Source of the DNA: Bradyrhizobium sp. sGM-13
GTDB taxonomy: Bacteria > Pseudomonadota > Alphaproteobacteria > Rhizobiales > Xanthobacteraceae
Length of the DNA stretch: 64,000 bases
Reading direction: 5' to 3'
Assembly: GCF_018398875.1 (NCBI RefSeq)
Contig: NZ_JAGWDK010000028.1
Coordinates: 1-64,000 of the forward strand
Shown: positions 35,488 to 44,540 of the stretch, in pieces
How positions within the stretch are numbered: position 1 is the first letter of the stretch
Layout of the letters: the number at the start of each line of letters is the position of its first letter
Program-made: the position numbers and the translations under genes
Notes under the pieces: model-generated
Told to the model about the DNA's origin: nothing
Seen by the model: only the letters and a program-made list of their open reading frames with translations
The model's database searches: none

Positions 35488-35771
35488 CCATCGTCGCCTT
35501 CGAAGAGGTTGGCGTAGATGGGCGCGGTGAGGGACGGATCGTCGAGCCTAACCGAGTAGTAGGTGCGGTTGTCCTTCGAGGTCCGGCGCCAGGCGGCACC
35601 GATCTCGACGCCGGAGACGATCACGCGCAGGTCTGGCGCCTTGTCGCTGGTGGAGGCGGGATCGCTGGGGACGAGGCGCGCCTTGGCGTTGATCGCAAGC
35701 GTCTTGATGATGCCGGTGTAGGTGCGATCGTTGCTGCGGGTGAACGAACCGATCTGGGCCGTGGTTGTCAT
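35488..35771 (-). pseudogene. DUF736 protein, 3' end lost at the ParD junction
   Basis: From ATG 35771 the product (AQIGSFTRSNDRTYTGIIKT, DLRVIVSGVEIGAAWRRTSK, LTAPIYANLFEGDDG) is nearly identical to the full DUF736 gene at 50207. The last residues are replaced where the parD remnant begins. DUF736 genes are markers of integrative conjugative and plasmid regions; the function is unknown. Confidence 0.8.
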
Positions 35772-35799
35772 TCGGCCTGCAATATTGACCCCTAGAACG

Positions 35800-36510
35800 G
35801 CTGATCGCATAACCAACCACACGGCGCAACCACGCGTCGAGAATGACGGCTACATAGACGAAGCCGACTGCGTTCGCGACGTAGGTAATGTCGACGACCC
35901 GCAGTTGGTCGGGCCCATTAACGGTCATGTCCTTCGCACGATTGGGATACATCGGCTGGTCGTGATCGCTATCGGTCGTTGCGACATGGTGGCGACAGAC
36001 CTCGGCTGGAGACCATGCTCGCGCATGAGGTGCTTGATTTTCTTGCGATTGACGATCATCCACCGCTGCCGCAAGGCCGCTCGCACGCGCCGCCACCCGA
36101 AGCATTCGAACTCCTCGCAAATCGCCGCCATCGCTGCGACGATCGCGGTGTCATCGGTCGTCGCCGGCAAGGCCTCGTAATACGTCGAGCCGGCAATCCC
36201 CATCAGCTGGCATCCTTCCGCGATGGAAGGCCCGACGGGCCGACAATCACGGATGTAGGCGCACTTTTCGGCCGCGGTCTGCTGTTCATAGCGGCAGCTA
36301 TCCGCGCCTCGTACTGCCCGACCAGGTCGGCCGCGACGGCGGCCTCATCGAGGGCGCCGGCCTCGAACTTCTGGACCCAAATGCGGATCAGATTACGCGA
36401 CAGATCGTAGCGGTTCGCCAGACCGTGCAAGGTCTCGCCGGCGAGAAACTCTTGCGCGACCTGACGTTTGAACTCCAGGCTGTGAATTCGATGCTTGGCA
36501 ATGGGCTTCC
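35800..36510 (-). pseudogene. IS3-family transposase (OrfA-OrfB) remnant
   Basis: On the minus strand 36500-36210 encodes an OrfA-like helix-turn-helix (FKRQVAQEFLAGETLHGLAN, then YDLSRNLIRIWVQKFEAGAL). 36203-35925 encodes the OrfB start (YYEALPATTDDTAIVAAMAA, ECFGWRRVRAALRQR, MIVNRKKIKHLMREHGL). After a frame change the catalytic region follows (LRVVDITYVANAVGFVYVAV with the first Asp, then ILDAWLRRVVGYAISRS). The second half of the DDE domain is missing; the element stops where the DUF736 gene begins. Confidence 0.8.
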
Positions 36511-36684
36511 GTCCTTCAAAAGCCCGGCATAGCGGTCAAACCTTAAATTCAACCCTGTCCGGGTCCAGGGGCCTACTCCAATGAGGGGGCAAGTTTGGGA
36601 GCGGATTAACGGCCTGATATCTCCAGGACTGCGCATTCAACTCGTAAAGCCCTGGTTCAAGCTTGACGCGTGTTGCAGTGAGCA

Positions 36685-36899
36685 TCATCCATTGGTCGTA
36701 CCCAAAAATGGGATCATCCTTTCAAGAATTTCGGCTCCGTGAAGTTTGATTTTCCAGGTGAGCGCGTCGTCGAAGCTGGGCCATGTCGGTGAACGGTGTC
36801 CTGGTCGACCGCAATCCTGATCGGAGACCCGTTGATCGAAACCCAGCCGACCAATACGTTTCCGTCCCACTCCACGCCACTAATTTTCTCGCTCGTCAT
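36685..36899 (-). pseudogene. short hypothetical protein, frameshifted
   Basis: ATG 36899 opens KISGVEWDGNVLVGWVSING then SPIRIAVDQDTVHRH. The sensible continuation (SFDDALTWKIKLHGAEILER, MIPFLGTTNG) is in the next frame, so one indel near 36780 breaks it. Without the shift it would be a 72-residue acidic protein, perhaps of the DUF1488 type common in rhizobia, but I am not sure of the family. Confidence 0.45.
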
Positions 36900-36926
36900 C
36901 GTTCAATCTATCTCCAGGTCGGAGTT

Positions 36927-37475
36927 TCATCGAAAAAACGCTCCGTCAAGTGACTGTCGACGGCCAGAGTCATTGAGCATGTGAGTAGCGCCGAACTCGT
37001 CCGTGGGCGTGTTCCAACACAGCACTGCCGCTGGCCTCTCAGGACAGTGTTTAAAGCCGGCCACTTGTCGACCCAGGATCGATACGAGGCGGTGTGCGTA
37101 GAATTTGGGACAAAGAACGTGTGGCATAAACCGCGAATTCGCGTAAGAAAAAACATTTTTGAGTTCAGGCGAATTGCTTGCGCAAAGTATCGCGCCCGCC
37201 AGCACCTTTCGATTTCCAGTGGCATGGAGAAATCCCGCTAGCGCCAAGGCGCTGGAGCGAGCTTCCGTTTCCCACTTGCGGACGTTTGCCGACGCGTAGA
37301 CAGTCTTCAGGTCGTCGTCCGTGAAATATCCCGAAGCGATTGAATGGCAATAGAAATGGCAGGAATTCCTGCGATTGGATTTGCCGGAAATTGGGGCTCC
37401 GGGGTCGATTTTCTTGCGAATTGAGGTTGGGGATTGAACGAAGCCGCTGGCGCGGCATTTGAGGAGAGGTAGCAA
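36927..37475 (-). other. unassigned region with a 182-codon minus-strand ORF
   Basis: The ORF includes DDDLKTVYASANVRKWETEA and SSALALAGFLHATGNRKVLA, which look protein-like. The N-terminal 30 residues do not, and there is no ribosome site. It may be a real but unknown protein, with a start within the ORF, or a decayed gene. No family is recognised. Confidence 0.3.
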
Positions 37476-37544
37476 CGGTCGTCGCCTCCTGTCTGAGAGG
37501 ATCGAGGGTTTTCAGAGCCCAACCCTTCAGACAGGAGGTTTCCG

Positions 37545-38360
37545 ATGGCCCAGGTGAGCCCTCTCCGCCGACGCATGATCGAGGACATGACGGTCCGCAA
37601 TTTGTCGCCGGCGACGCAGGGATCGTATCTCAACGCGGTATCGAAGTTCAGCCGGTATTTTGGTCGATCCCCCGATCATCTGGGCTTGGGGGATGTTCAT
37701 GCGTTCCAGGTTCATCTGGTGGCGACGGGGATATCATGGCCGGCACTTAACCAGATCGTCTGTGCGTTGCGGTTTTTCTACGGCGTGACGTTAGGCCACA
37801 GCACGATCCCAGAGCGCATCGCCTATGCGCGGGAGCCTCGCAAACTGCCGGTCGTACTGAAAGTGCCGACGAGGTGGTGAGCTTTCTGGAGGCGGTCCCG
37901 AGCCTAAAGAGCCGCATAGCGTTGACGACAGTATATGCCACCGGACTACGCGTGTCGGAGGTGGTTTTCCTCGCGGATATCGACAGCCAGCGGATGGTGA
38001 TCCGGGTCGAACAAGGCAAAGGCGGCCGGGACCATTACTTGATGCTCTCGCCGCAGCTTCTGAAGATTCTAAGGGCCTATTGGCGGCTAACCCGACCGAC
38101 ACGCTGGCTATTTCCCGGCCGCGACAGTGAGCGGCCGCTTGATGCGACCGTGCTGCACGCGGCGTGCCGCTCGGCTCACATTGCAGCCGGTCTGAACAAG
38201 CGCGTTTGCACACACTACGGCACAGTTTTGCGACCCATCTTCTGGAGAACGGCGCCGACATTCGTGTCATCCAGGTTCTGCTTGGCCATGCCAGCCTGCA
38301 GAGCACGGCGCGCTACGCCCAGGTTGCCACCAAAACCATCAGCCAGACCTCGAGTCCGCT
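37545..38360 (+). pseudogene. tyrosine recombinase (XerC-like), IS91-associated, frameshifted
   Basis: ATG 37545 has a strong AGGAGG 7 bases upstream. Part 1 is the core-binding domain (RRRMIEDMTVRNLSPATQGS, LVATGISWPALNQIVCALRF). After a frame change near 37875 comes the catalytic domain (TVYATGLRVSEVVFLADIDS with the first Arg, VIRVEQGKGGRDHYLML). A second change near 38190 leads to LHTLRHSFATHLLENGADIR and LLGHASLQSTARYAQV with the HxxR, H and Tyr residues. All catalytic parts exist but in three frames. It runs directly into an IS91 transposase fragment, as in IS91 elements that carry a tyrosine recombinase. Confidence 0.85.
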
Positions 38361-38710
38361 TGACCGGCTGCGATTGGAGATCCACGTCCACTGCGTCGTG
38401 CCGGGCGGCGGCCTCTCGCCCGATGGCGCGCGCTGGATCGCCAGCCGACCGAACTTCTTCCTGGCCGTCAAACCATTGTCCAGACTATTTCGCACACTTT
38501 TCTCAAACGTCTGTCCGCAGCCTTCAACTCCGGTGCCTTTCTTCGGCGATCTCGGAGCTCTGGCCGAGCCGGATGCCTTGCGGCCCACCTCGACGCCATG
38601 CGACGCATCAACTGGGTTGTGTACGCCAAGCGGCCCTTCGGCGGACCCGCCCAGGTCCTGGCCTATCTCGGCCGCTACACCCATCGCGTCGAGTTGGGCC
38701 GGTTCTGTTG
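38361..38710 (+). pseudogene. IS91-family (HUH) transposase fragment
   Basis: Directly fused to the recombinase tail, the sequence reads IHVHCVVPGGGLSPDGARWI then ASRPNFFLAVKPLSRLFRTL, and in other frames FGDLGALAEPDA, RINWVVYAKRPFGGPAQVL and AYLGRYTHRVEL. HVHCVV is the metal-binding HUH motif of rolling-circle IS91/IS801 transposases. The N-terminus and the catalytic tyrosines beyond are missing. Confidence 0.8.
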
Positions 38711-38777
38711 AAAAAGACTGCTGTTGCAACGCAGGGGTATCAATGATTCAGTCTGTCCAATTGCAGGACTGAAGATC

Positions 38778-39262
38778 ATGATGGGACATCGGCAAGTCGA
38801 ACAGGCTGTGTTGTTCTCTGAGTTCTCGCTCGAGACATATCCCCGCCGACCACCTGCTGCGGTCGATCGACCGGTTTGTCGACCTTGAACAGGTCAGGCG
38901 GGACTTGGCGCCCTTCTACAGCGGCATCGGTCGACCTTCGATCGATCCCGAACTGATGATCCGGATGCTCTTGATCGGTTACTGCTTCGGCATCCGATTG
39001 GAGCGGCGGCTGTGCGATGAGGTCCACCTCAATCTGGCTTACCGGTGGTTCTGCCGGCTCGGTTTGGATGGCGCGGTGCCGGATCACTCGACGTTCTCCA
39101 GAACCGGCATGGCCGCTTCCGGCAGAGGCGGAATCCCGTCGCCAGGCCGCGGGCGCACGCCGAACCTTTCGGCGCAGAAGATGCGTGGAAGAAAGCGGCG
39201 ATCGATGCCGCTAGGTTCGAGGCTGAGGAAAGCTCTCGATATGGGTGTCAGTTCGAAGATCA
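38778..39262 (+). pseudogene. IS1182/IS5-type transposase N-terminal remnant
   Basis: The start MMGHRQVEQAVLFSEFSLE is typical. After a frame change come DHLLRSIDRFVDLEQVRRDL, APFYSGIGRPSIDPELMIRM and LDGAVPDHSTFSR (the usual N-terminal domain), then a third frame with DAWKKAAIDAARFEAE. The DDE domain is absent. The fragment ends against the 3' end of the UDP-glucose dehydrogenase gene. Confidence 0.8.
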
Positions 39263-39271
39263 TGGCCCGAC

Positions 39272-40615
39272 TCAGTTCAGGCGGCGGCCAATGGTTAGGT
39301 AGTCCGCGGGGGCCACATCGGCTGGATTGATCAGTCGACGCGCGTCGAACACCGTTTTGCCGGCGACTCGCAACGAGGTGAGTTCGCCGTATTCCTGTGT
39401 CCGAGTCGCGATGATGACGATCTCGGCCCATTCGACTTCGCGCCGCCAGTCAGACGAGAACTGAATACGGTTCGCGGCGATTCCGATGGCGAGCTTGAAG
39501 TTCTCCGTCGCGAGCGGATCGTAACACCTGACATCCGCTTCGGCCCGCAGAAGATCGCGAGCGATCTTGATCGAGGCGGATTCTCGCACGTCGTCGGTAT
39601 TCGGTTTGAAGGAGAGGCCGAGAACGAGGGTTCGTCGGCCGGACAACGCTCCGAGCTTCCGCTCGAGGGTAGAGACGATCTGGCCCGGCTGCGCGGCGTT
39701 CACGTCGAGAACGGCATTCAGCATATTCATCGGGAGGCCAAGGCTCTCGCCTTGGCTGCGCAGCGCCTGTACGTCCTTTGGAAAGCAGGACCCGCCGAAT
39801 CCGCAGCCCGGAACGAGATAAGTCAGGATCTGTGGAGCAAGGCGGCCCAGGGGAGTGATCGGCGACCACCGTTTGTCGAGATAGACGCCGCGCATGACGT
39901 CGAGGACGTCGACACCTCCCACCGCAGTGCAGAGGTTTGCCATCTCGTTCGCGATGGAGATCTGGGTGGCCAGAATTGCATTGTTGGCGTACTTGATCAT
40001 TTCGGCCGTGCGGGTGTTCACCCGCACTTTGTCGCAGTTCCACGGAGCGTAGAGTTCCTCGAGCCGCGCCAGCGTCCTCTCATCCTCCTGACCGATCACG
40101 ATGCGATCGGGCTCCATAAAATCCTCGATCGCCTCTCCTTCGCGAAGAAACTCCGGGTTCATACCCAAGCCGAATGCCCCGAGCTTCTTCCCGGACGAGT
40201 GCTCAAGCTCTTCCCGCACTATCGTGTCCGTTGTTCCTGGGATGACGGTGCTCTTCACGACGACTGATAGGTGATGAGGAGTAGTCGCGAGATAAGCGCC
40301 AATCTGGCGAGCGCACTGCCGGACGGCGCTGAGGTCGATCGCGCCGTTCTTCGACGGCGTGCCGACAGCGATCAGGGCGATTTCCGCTGTCTCGATCGGG
40401 GCGTGTAGATCGGTGGTCGCCCGAAAGCGGGCCGATGCAAGCACTGACTTGAGCAGTTCAGGGAGACCGCGCTCATGGATATGCGGCACGCCGTCGTTAA
40501 GCTGAGCGACGACATCCTTCCGCAGATCGACGCACGTCACGTCGTGTCCCTTCACCGCGAGGCACACGCCCGAGACGAGACCCACATAACCGGACCCGAC
40601 AACTGTGACGCGCAT
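39272..40615 (-). CDS. UDP-glucose 6-dehydrogenase
   Basis: The 447-residue enzyme has the NAD-binding GSGYVGLVSG at the start, MNPEFLREGEA, the central helix with MIKYANNAILATQISIANEM (catalytic Lys/Asn), and the active-site CGFGGSCFPKD with catalytic Cys, then the C-terminal SFKPNTDDVRESAS domain. It oxidises UDP-glucose to UDP-glucuronate in two steps. Start ATG 40615 overlaps the stop of the upstream UXS-like gene (TGATG), so they are one operon. Its 3' end is flanked by an IS remnant but the coding sequence is complete. The related family of UDP-ManNAc dehydrogenases is less likely. Confidence 0.92.
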   Translation of the reverse strand: MRVTVVGSGYVGLVSGVCLAVKGHDVTCVDLRKDVVAQLNDGVPHIHERGLPELLKSVLASARFRATTDLHAPIETAEIALIAVGTPSKNGAIDLSAVRQCARQIGAYLATTPHHLSVVVKSTVIPGTTDTIVREELEHSSGKKLGAFGLGMNPEFLREGEAIEDFMEPDRIVIGQEDERTLARLEELYAPWNCDKVRVNTRTAEMIKYANNAILATQISIANEMANLCTAVGGVDVLDVMRGVYLDKRWSPITPLGRLAPQILTYLVPGCGFGGSCFPKDVQALRSQGESLGLPMNMLNAVLDVNAAQPGQIVSTLERKLGALSGRRTLVLGLSFKPNTDDVRESASIKIARDLLRAEADVRCYDPLATENFKLAIGIAANRIQFSSDWRREVEWAEIVIIATRTQEYGELTSLRVAGKTVFDARRLINPADVAPADYLTIGRRLN

Positions 40616-41700
40616 CACGCCCTCAACTCGTCGCGTAGAAAGGACAGGTAGCGGCGCACGCCCTCATTTACGAGGACCTTGGGAGCGTACCCGAGAATGT
40701 GCCGCGCCTTCTTGATCACGGGGCGGCGTCGGTTTGGATTATCGACAAGATACTCTGAGTCGGAACTCCTCTCGAAGACGACCGCGCCGCGGCGCCCGAA
40801 AACCTCCAGCGAGGCCTGCTGATAGATCTCGGCAAGGTTGTGGACGGAGATCTCCGGCCCGTCGATCCCGATGTTGAAGTAATCGTATTTCCCATGCAGG
40901 AGGCAGAGGATATAGCCTGTGATCGCGTCGGAGACGTAGCAAAAAGTCCGGGTCGGGCTGCCGTCGGAAAAAATGACAATGTCTTCTCGATTGATCACGC
41001 ATCGCGCGAAATCGGCCGGGAGCCGACGGTCGTGGATGCGCATACCAGGCCCATAGTTATTGAAGGGGCGGGCGACGGTGACAGGCATGCCATACGTCTT
41101 CGAGAAGACGTAGCACATCGTCTCGCCGAAACGCTTCGATTCGTCGTAGCAGGCCCGCGGGCCCAGGCACGCGACATTGCCGCGGTATTCCTCGTCAGTC
41201 GGGATCGCCGTCTCAGCCGGATCGCCGTAGATTTCGCTGCTCGAAAAGAACAACAGCCCTTTGAGCCGATCCGAACTCCGATAGGATTCGAGCAGCCGCC
41301 GCAATCCCCAGATGTTAGCGTCAATGGTCTCGACCGGATACTGACGATAGAACGTCGGCGAAGCGATCGAGGCCATATGGATGACGTAGTCCGCTGCGTC
41401 AGCGCCGTCGACCATTCGAAGGTCATCACTGGCGATGTTGAACGTATGCGTTTTGAGCACGTCCGGAAACTCCGCACTCAGATCGGTCAGCCAGCGCGGC
41501 CGATGCAGCAGCAAACTGTCGAGCGCGATGATCCGCTTCAGACCGAGTTCGGACGCCTTTCGCGTGAAGTACTGGAGGAAGTAATATCCAAGGAAGCCCG
41601 CGCAGCCTGTGACCAGGACCGTTGCCCCCGCGAAGCATCCTCGCGGCAAGGCCGCATGGATTTGCTCGATATCTTCTTTGACGATGAGGCTGATTGTCAC
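40615..41700 (-). CDS. UDP-glucuronate decarboxylase-like SDR enzyme
   Basis: From GTG 41700 the protein has 361 residues: a leader of 25, then the Rossmann motif VTGCAGFLGYYF, the NAD site DYVIHMASIASPTFY, the Tyr-Lys pair ACYDESKRFGE, RPFNNYGPGMR and FCYVSDAITGYILCL. This set is typical of UDP-glucuronate decarboxylases (UXS) and related dTDP-glucose dehydratases. Next to a UDP-glucose dehydrogenase, UXS activity making UDP-xylose is the best guess. The upstream extension to 41745 lacks a ribosome site. Confidence 0.85.
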   Translation of the reverse strand: MTISLIVKEDIEQIHAALPRGCFAGATVLVTGCAGFLGYYFLQYFTRKASELGLKRIIALDSLLLHRPRWLTDLSAEFPDVLKTHTFNIASDDLRMVDGADAADYVIHMASIASPTFYRQYPVETIDANIWGLRRLLESYRSSDRLKGLLFFSSSEIYGDPAETAIPTDEEYRGNVACLGPRACYDESKRFGETMCYVFSKTYGMPVTVARPFNNYGPGMRIHDRRLPADFARCVINREDIVIFSDGSPTRTFCYVSDAITGYILCLLHGKYDYFNIGIDGPEISVHNLAEIYQQASLEVFGRRGAVVFERSSDSEYLVDNPNRRRPVIKKARHILGYAPKVLVNEGVRRYLSFLRDELRA

Positions 41701-42020
41701 GTAGCGCCCCGAACGAAAGGCTGGGCGTTGTTGGCGTGAACCCAAGGGCCTCGACCGGAGACCCAGAGTTCTTCGAGCTGATCCGTGTCATGTTGCGTAT
41801 CCATACAAGCCCAGAAGCCGGCGTGACGACATACGCGCAAGCCAGTGGCCCGGCGCGATCGGTGAAGGGCGCATTCTCCGGCACGAGATCGGCGTGATTT
41901 AAAAGGTAGTTCAAGAGTGACCGACGGAACAAAAAAGTACCCGCCGTTGAACCGGCTGGAGCCCTGCTTGGGCTTTTCGGAGTGCTCTCTCCGTGGTCCA
42001 AAAACGTCCATTGTGGTTGC
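41697..42020 (-). pseudogene. sugar nucleotidyltransferase (RfbF-like) C-terminal remnant
   Basis: In two frames the minus strand reads RFNGGYFFVRRSLLNYLLN then HADLVPENAPFT and, after a shift, RHAGFWACMDTQHDTDQLEE and LWVSGRGPW. This is the final third of an NDP-sugar pyrophosphorylase such as glucose-1-phosphate cytidylyltransferase (compare the intact gene at 48031). The N-terminal nucleotide-binding part is absent. It lies just upstream of, and almost touching, the UXS-like gene. Confidence 0.65.
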
Positions 42021-42127
42021 TCCTGCGATGTGAGGTTTCCGGGCTTGTTGAAAAGCGGACCTTGCGTTTGACCGGCCGTTTCATCCGACCGGCCGACGTT
42101 TATCATCGACAGGCAACATGCTTCCGT

Positions 42128-42164
42128 CATCTAGATCAATTACCGGCTCTGGTAGTTGACCGGA
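42128..42164. repeat. motif shared with 49798-49834, copy 1
   Basis: The stretch TCAT..-GATCAAT-AC-GC-TGGTAGTTGAC-G is repeated at 49798-49834 with roughly three quarters identity. Both copies lie upstream of minus-strand rfbF-like genes, so they may be parts of a duplicated promoter region. Confidence 0.4.
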
Positions 42165-42880
42165 GCACAGCATTTGGCATGCCCACCATGGAAGAGAAGA
42201 CAGGCGCCGATTTTGCTGCAAACCACGTCGGCGCAAACCAGCCCGCCAACCTGATTAGAGGCGCAAAACTCTAGTTCTGAGTGGTCCAAACTTCGGTCTC
42301 GCTGCACGCCAATGATAGACTCTACCAATTTTGGGAGGAGATTGCGGAGCTCAGGCCAGTTAGAAGGATCTCGAGGCCCGTTGGAATGAGGCTCGTCGAC
42401 GAAGCTGGCAAGAAGAGACCTATGGCAGGAGACGACCACTTTGCAAACGGAACGTCAGTCTTCCTGGATCGGACCTTGCTCGCTCTGTCCGCCGTAACCA
42501 CCGCAGTCTCGCTTGGCTGCAATACTACAGCAGTTTCGGTTTCAATCCCGGCAGGTAGCGATATCGCAGTGCTTCGCATGGCGAACGTCACGTTCACCAT
42601 AGCGCTGAGCTGGATTTGCAGCTTCCTCGTGGTCCGGGGGCCCCTGGACGGCGGGCTGGCTGCATGCCGCGGTGCTATCGGCAGGAATCGGCAGGCTCGC
42701 ATTGGTCAACCCTTACCTCTAGCTGCTCGCCCCAGCTACTCCGCGCTAACGTCTCAATCACTCATGAGGCTACTGGCCGACCGGCCGGGGCGCATCCGCC
42801 GGGTGTTGGGGCGGGTCGCGGCTGGTGCTGCTTCACGGTCAGGCCGACACCGCGGCGGCCATTGCCCTCGTCGTTACGCT
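42165..42880. other. no supported gene
   Basis: A long plus-strand ORF crosses this stretch, but its first 200 codons have no recognisable family and probably join several remnants. The only supported coding trace is at its end (42885-43063). Confidence 0.4.
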
Positions 42881-42884
42881 CTAT

Positions 42885-43063
42885 GTCGTCCTTTGTGCCG
42901 AAAATCGCTGCAGTACCACATTCAATCCGTCGCCCCACGAGGAGCTGTTTATTTCGATGATCCGATGGCGGACTTTTCATGGCCTTTTCCATCAACGGAT
43001 TTGTCCACACGCGACTCGACGCATCCGCATCTTGATGCGGACGTCAAGGGACTAGACTTATGA
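42885..43063 (+). pseudogene. dTDP-sugar 3,5-epimerase (RmlC-like) C-terminal remnant
   Basis: The frame that stops at 43063 ends YHIQSVAPRGAVYFDDPMAD then FSWPFPSTDLSTRDSTHP, resembling the end of RmlC-type epimerases (FDDP..-WP-P...S-KD). The cupin core is missing. Its stop overlaps the ATG of the methyltransferase gene as ATGA, which shows the former operon order. Confidence 0.5.
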
Positions 43064-44286
43064 AGTGCCGGAATTGCCAGACGCAATTGCAACACGTGGT
43101 CCTTGATCTGGGACACGCGCCGCCATCGAACGCCTATCTTTCGGAAGCGCAGCTCCACGAACCGGAGAGAACCTTTCCGCTCAAGATCTTTGTCTGTCAC
43201 GCGTGCTGGCTCGTACAGACTGAAGATCACACCGCCGCCGACGAATTGTTCTCCAGCGACTACGCATACTTCTCCTCGACGTCGCAGAGCTGGCTGAAAC
43301 ATGCCAGGACCTATTGCGAAAAGATCGCCGAGATGCTGCATCTGACCCGAGACAGTTTTGTCGTCGAGGTCGCCTCCAATGACGGATATCTCCTCAAAAA
43401 TTTTGTAACGATGGGCGTACCATGCCTGGGCATCGAGCCGACCGCCGGCACGGCCGATGCTGCCGAGCAGATTGGCGTGCCGGTGCTTCGTGAATTCTTT
43501 GGCGCAGCCACCGCTACGAGGCTGGCGGCAGGCGGGCAGCAAGCAGACCTGATCTGCGGCAACAACGTCTATGCCCATGTGCCTGACATCAATGACTTCA
43601 CGTTGGGCCTGCGTATTCTACTCAAGCAGGGAGGTACGGTGAACCTGGAGTTCCAGCATCTCAAGAACATGATTGTACAGAACCAGTTCGACACGGCTTA
43701 TCATGAGCACTTCTCGTACCTGTCGCTGACGGCGGTTATCCAACTCTTCGAAAAGGCCGGTCTGCGGGTCTTCGACCTTGAGGAGCTCCCGACGCATGGC
43801 GGTTCCTTGCGCATCTATGGCTGCAACAAGGATGATCCGCGCAAAACAACGGCAGCGGTCACGGCCATGTTGGCGGAGGAGACAAGGCTGGGGCTGCAAG
43901 ACCTCGGTTTGTACCTTGCATTCCAGCAAAAGGCGGACCAGGTAAAGAACAACTTCCTAGCTTTCCTGATCGAGCAGAAGCTCGCCGGCAGATCGGTCGC
44001 CGCGTATGGCGCGGCTGCCAAAGGCAATACATTGATGAACTATGCCGGCTTGAAACACGACCTGATTAGCTTTGTCTGCGACGCGGCAGCCTCGAAACAG
44101 AACAAGTTCATGCCCGGCAGCCACATTCCGATCCTTCACCCAGCAGAACTCGCGAAGCGAAAGCCAGATTGGGTGGTGATCCTGCCCTGGAACATCGCTG
44201 CCGAGGTGATGCAGCAGCATGAGCAGACTAGGAGGTGGGGCGGCAATTTTGTCATTGCGGTTCCCGAACTGAAGGTTCTGACATGA
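43060..44286 (+). CDS. sugar C-methyltransferase (class I SAM)
   Basis: The 408-residue protein has the three-part layout of NDP-hexose C-methyltransferases. The N-terminal zinc domain (CRNCQ at 3 and CHACW at about 46) is of the Methyltransf_13 type. The SAM domain has VVEVASNDGYLLKNF and CGNNVYAHVPDINDF, with the catalytic FDTAYHEHFSYLS (Tyr, His, Glu). The C-terminal Methyltransf_14 part has AAYGAAAKGNTLMNY. It would add a carbon branch to a keto-deoxysugar. Flanking remnants of RmlC-like, epimerase and CDP-glucose genes support a branched-sugar pathway. The ATGA overlap with the next start indicates an operon. Confidence 0.9.
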   Translation: MKCRNCQTQLQHVVLDLGHAPPSNAYLSEAQLHEPERTFPLKIFVCHACWLVQTEDHTAADELFSSDYAYFSSTSQSWLKHARTYCEKIAEMLHLTRDSFVVEVASNDGYLLKNFVTMGVPCLGIEPTAGTADAAEQIGVPVLREFFGAATATRLAAGGQQADLICGNNVYAHVPDINDFTLGLRILLKQGGTVNLEFQHLKNMIVQNQFDTAYHEHFSYLSLTAVIQLFEKAGLRVFDLEELPTHGGSLRIYGCNKDDPRKTTAAVTAMLAEETRLGLQDLGLYLAFQQKADQVKNNFLAFLIEQKLAGRSVAAYGAAAKGNTLMNYAGLKHDLISFVCDAAASKQNKFMPGSHIPILHPAELAKRKPDWVVILPWNIAAEVMQQHEQTRRWGGNFVIAVPELKVLT

Positions 44287-44330
44287 AGGTCTTGCTGACC
44301 GGCGCGATCGGTTTCATCGGGCGGCAGACG
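44283..44330 (+). pseudogene. NAD-dependent epimerase, only the first ~16 codons
   Basis: ATG 44283 starts MKVLLTGAIGFIGRQT, the N-terminal Rossmann motif of an epimerase/dehydratase, then the family match stops abruptly. A deletion has joined it to the RmlC-like tail that follows. Confidence 0.55.
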
Positions 44331-44380
44331 AACATGATGGTCATGTACCCCCTTCCCGCTTGGCACTTTGTGGGACGTCT

Positions 44381-44520
44381 GATGATATCGAATACGTCGA
44401 AGGTTTGTCGGGTGGCTTCCGCTTCGACGATCCGATGTTTTCTATGACTCGGCCTGAACCGGTGACAATGTTTTCGCCCAAAGATGCGGCCCGACCATCG
44501 CTCGCAGATCGCGAGCTGTA
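44381..44520 (+). pseudogene. second RmlC-like C-terminal remnant
   Basis: The frame ending at TAG 44518-44520 reads DDIEYVEGLSGGFRFDDPMF then SMTRPEPVTMFSPKDAARPS, again an RmlC-type C-terminus. The front is lost at the junction with the epimerase fragment. Confidence 0.5.
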
Positions 44521-44540
44521 GTGACCCCGGCAGAAACGAG

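Noticed and set aside
42281..43063. A 260-codon plus-strand ORF before the methyltransferase
   Set aside because: Only the last ~45 codons resemble a family (RmlC-like). The front has no motif and no ribosome site, and is probably joined debris.
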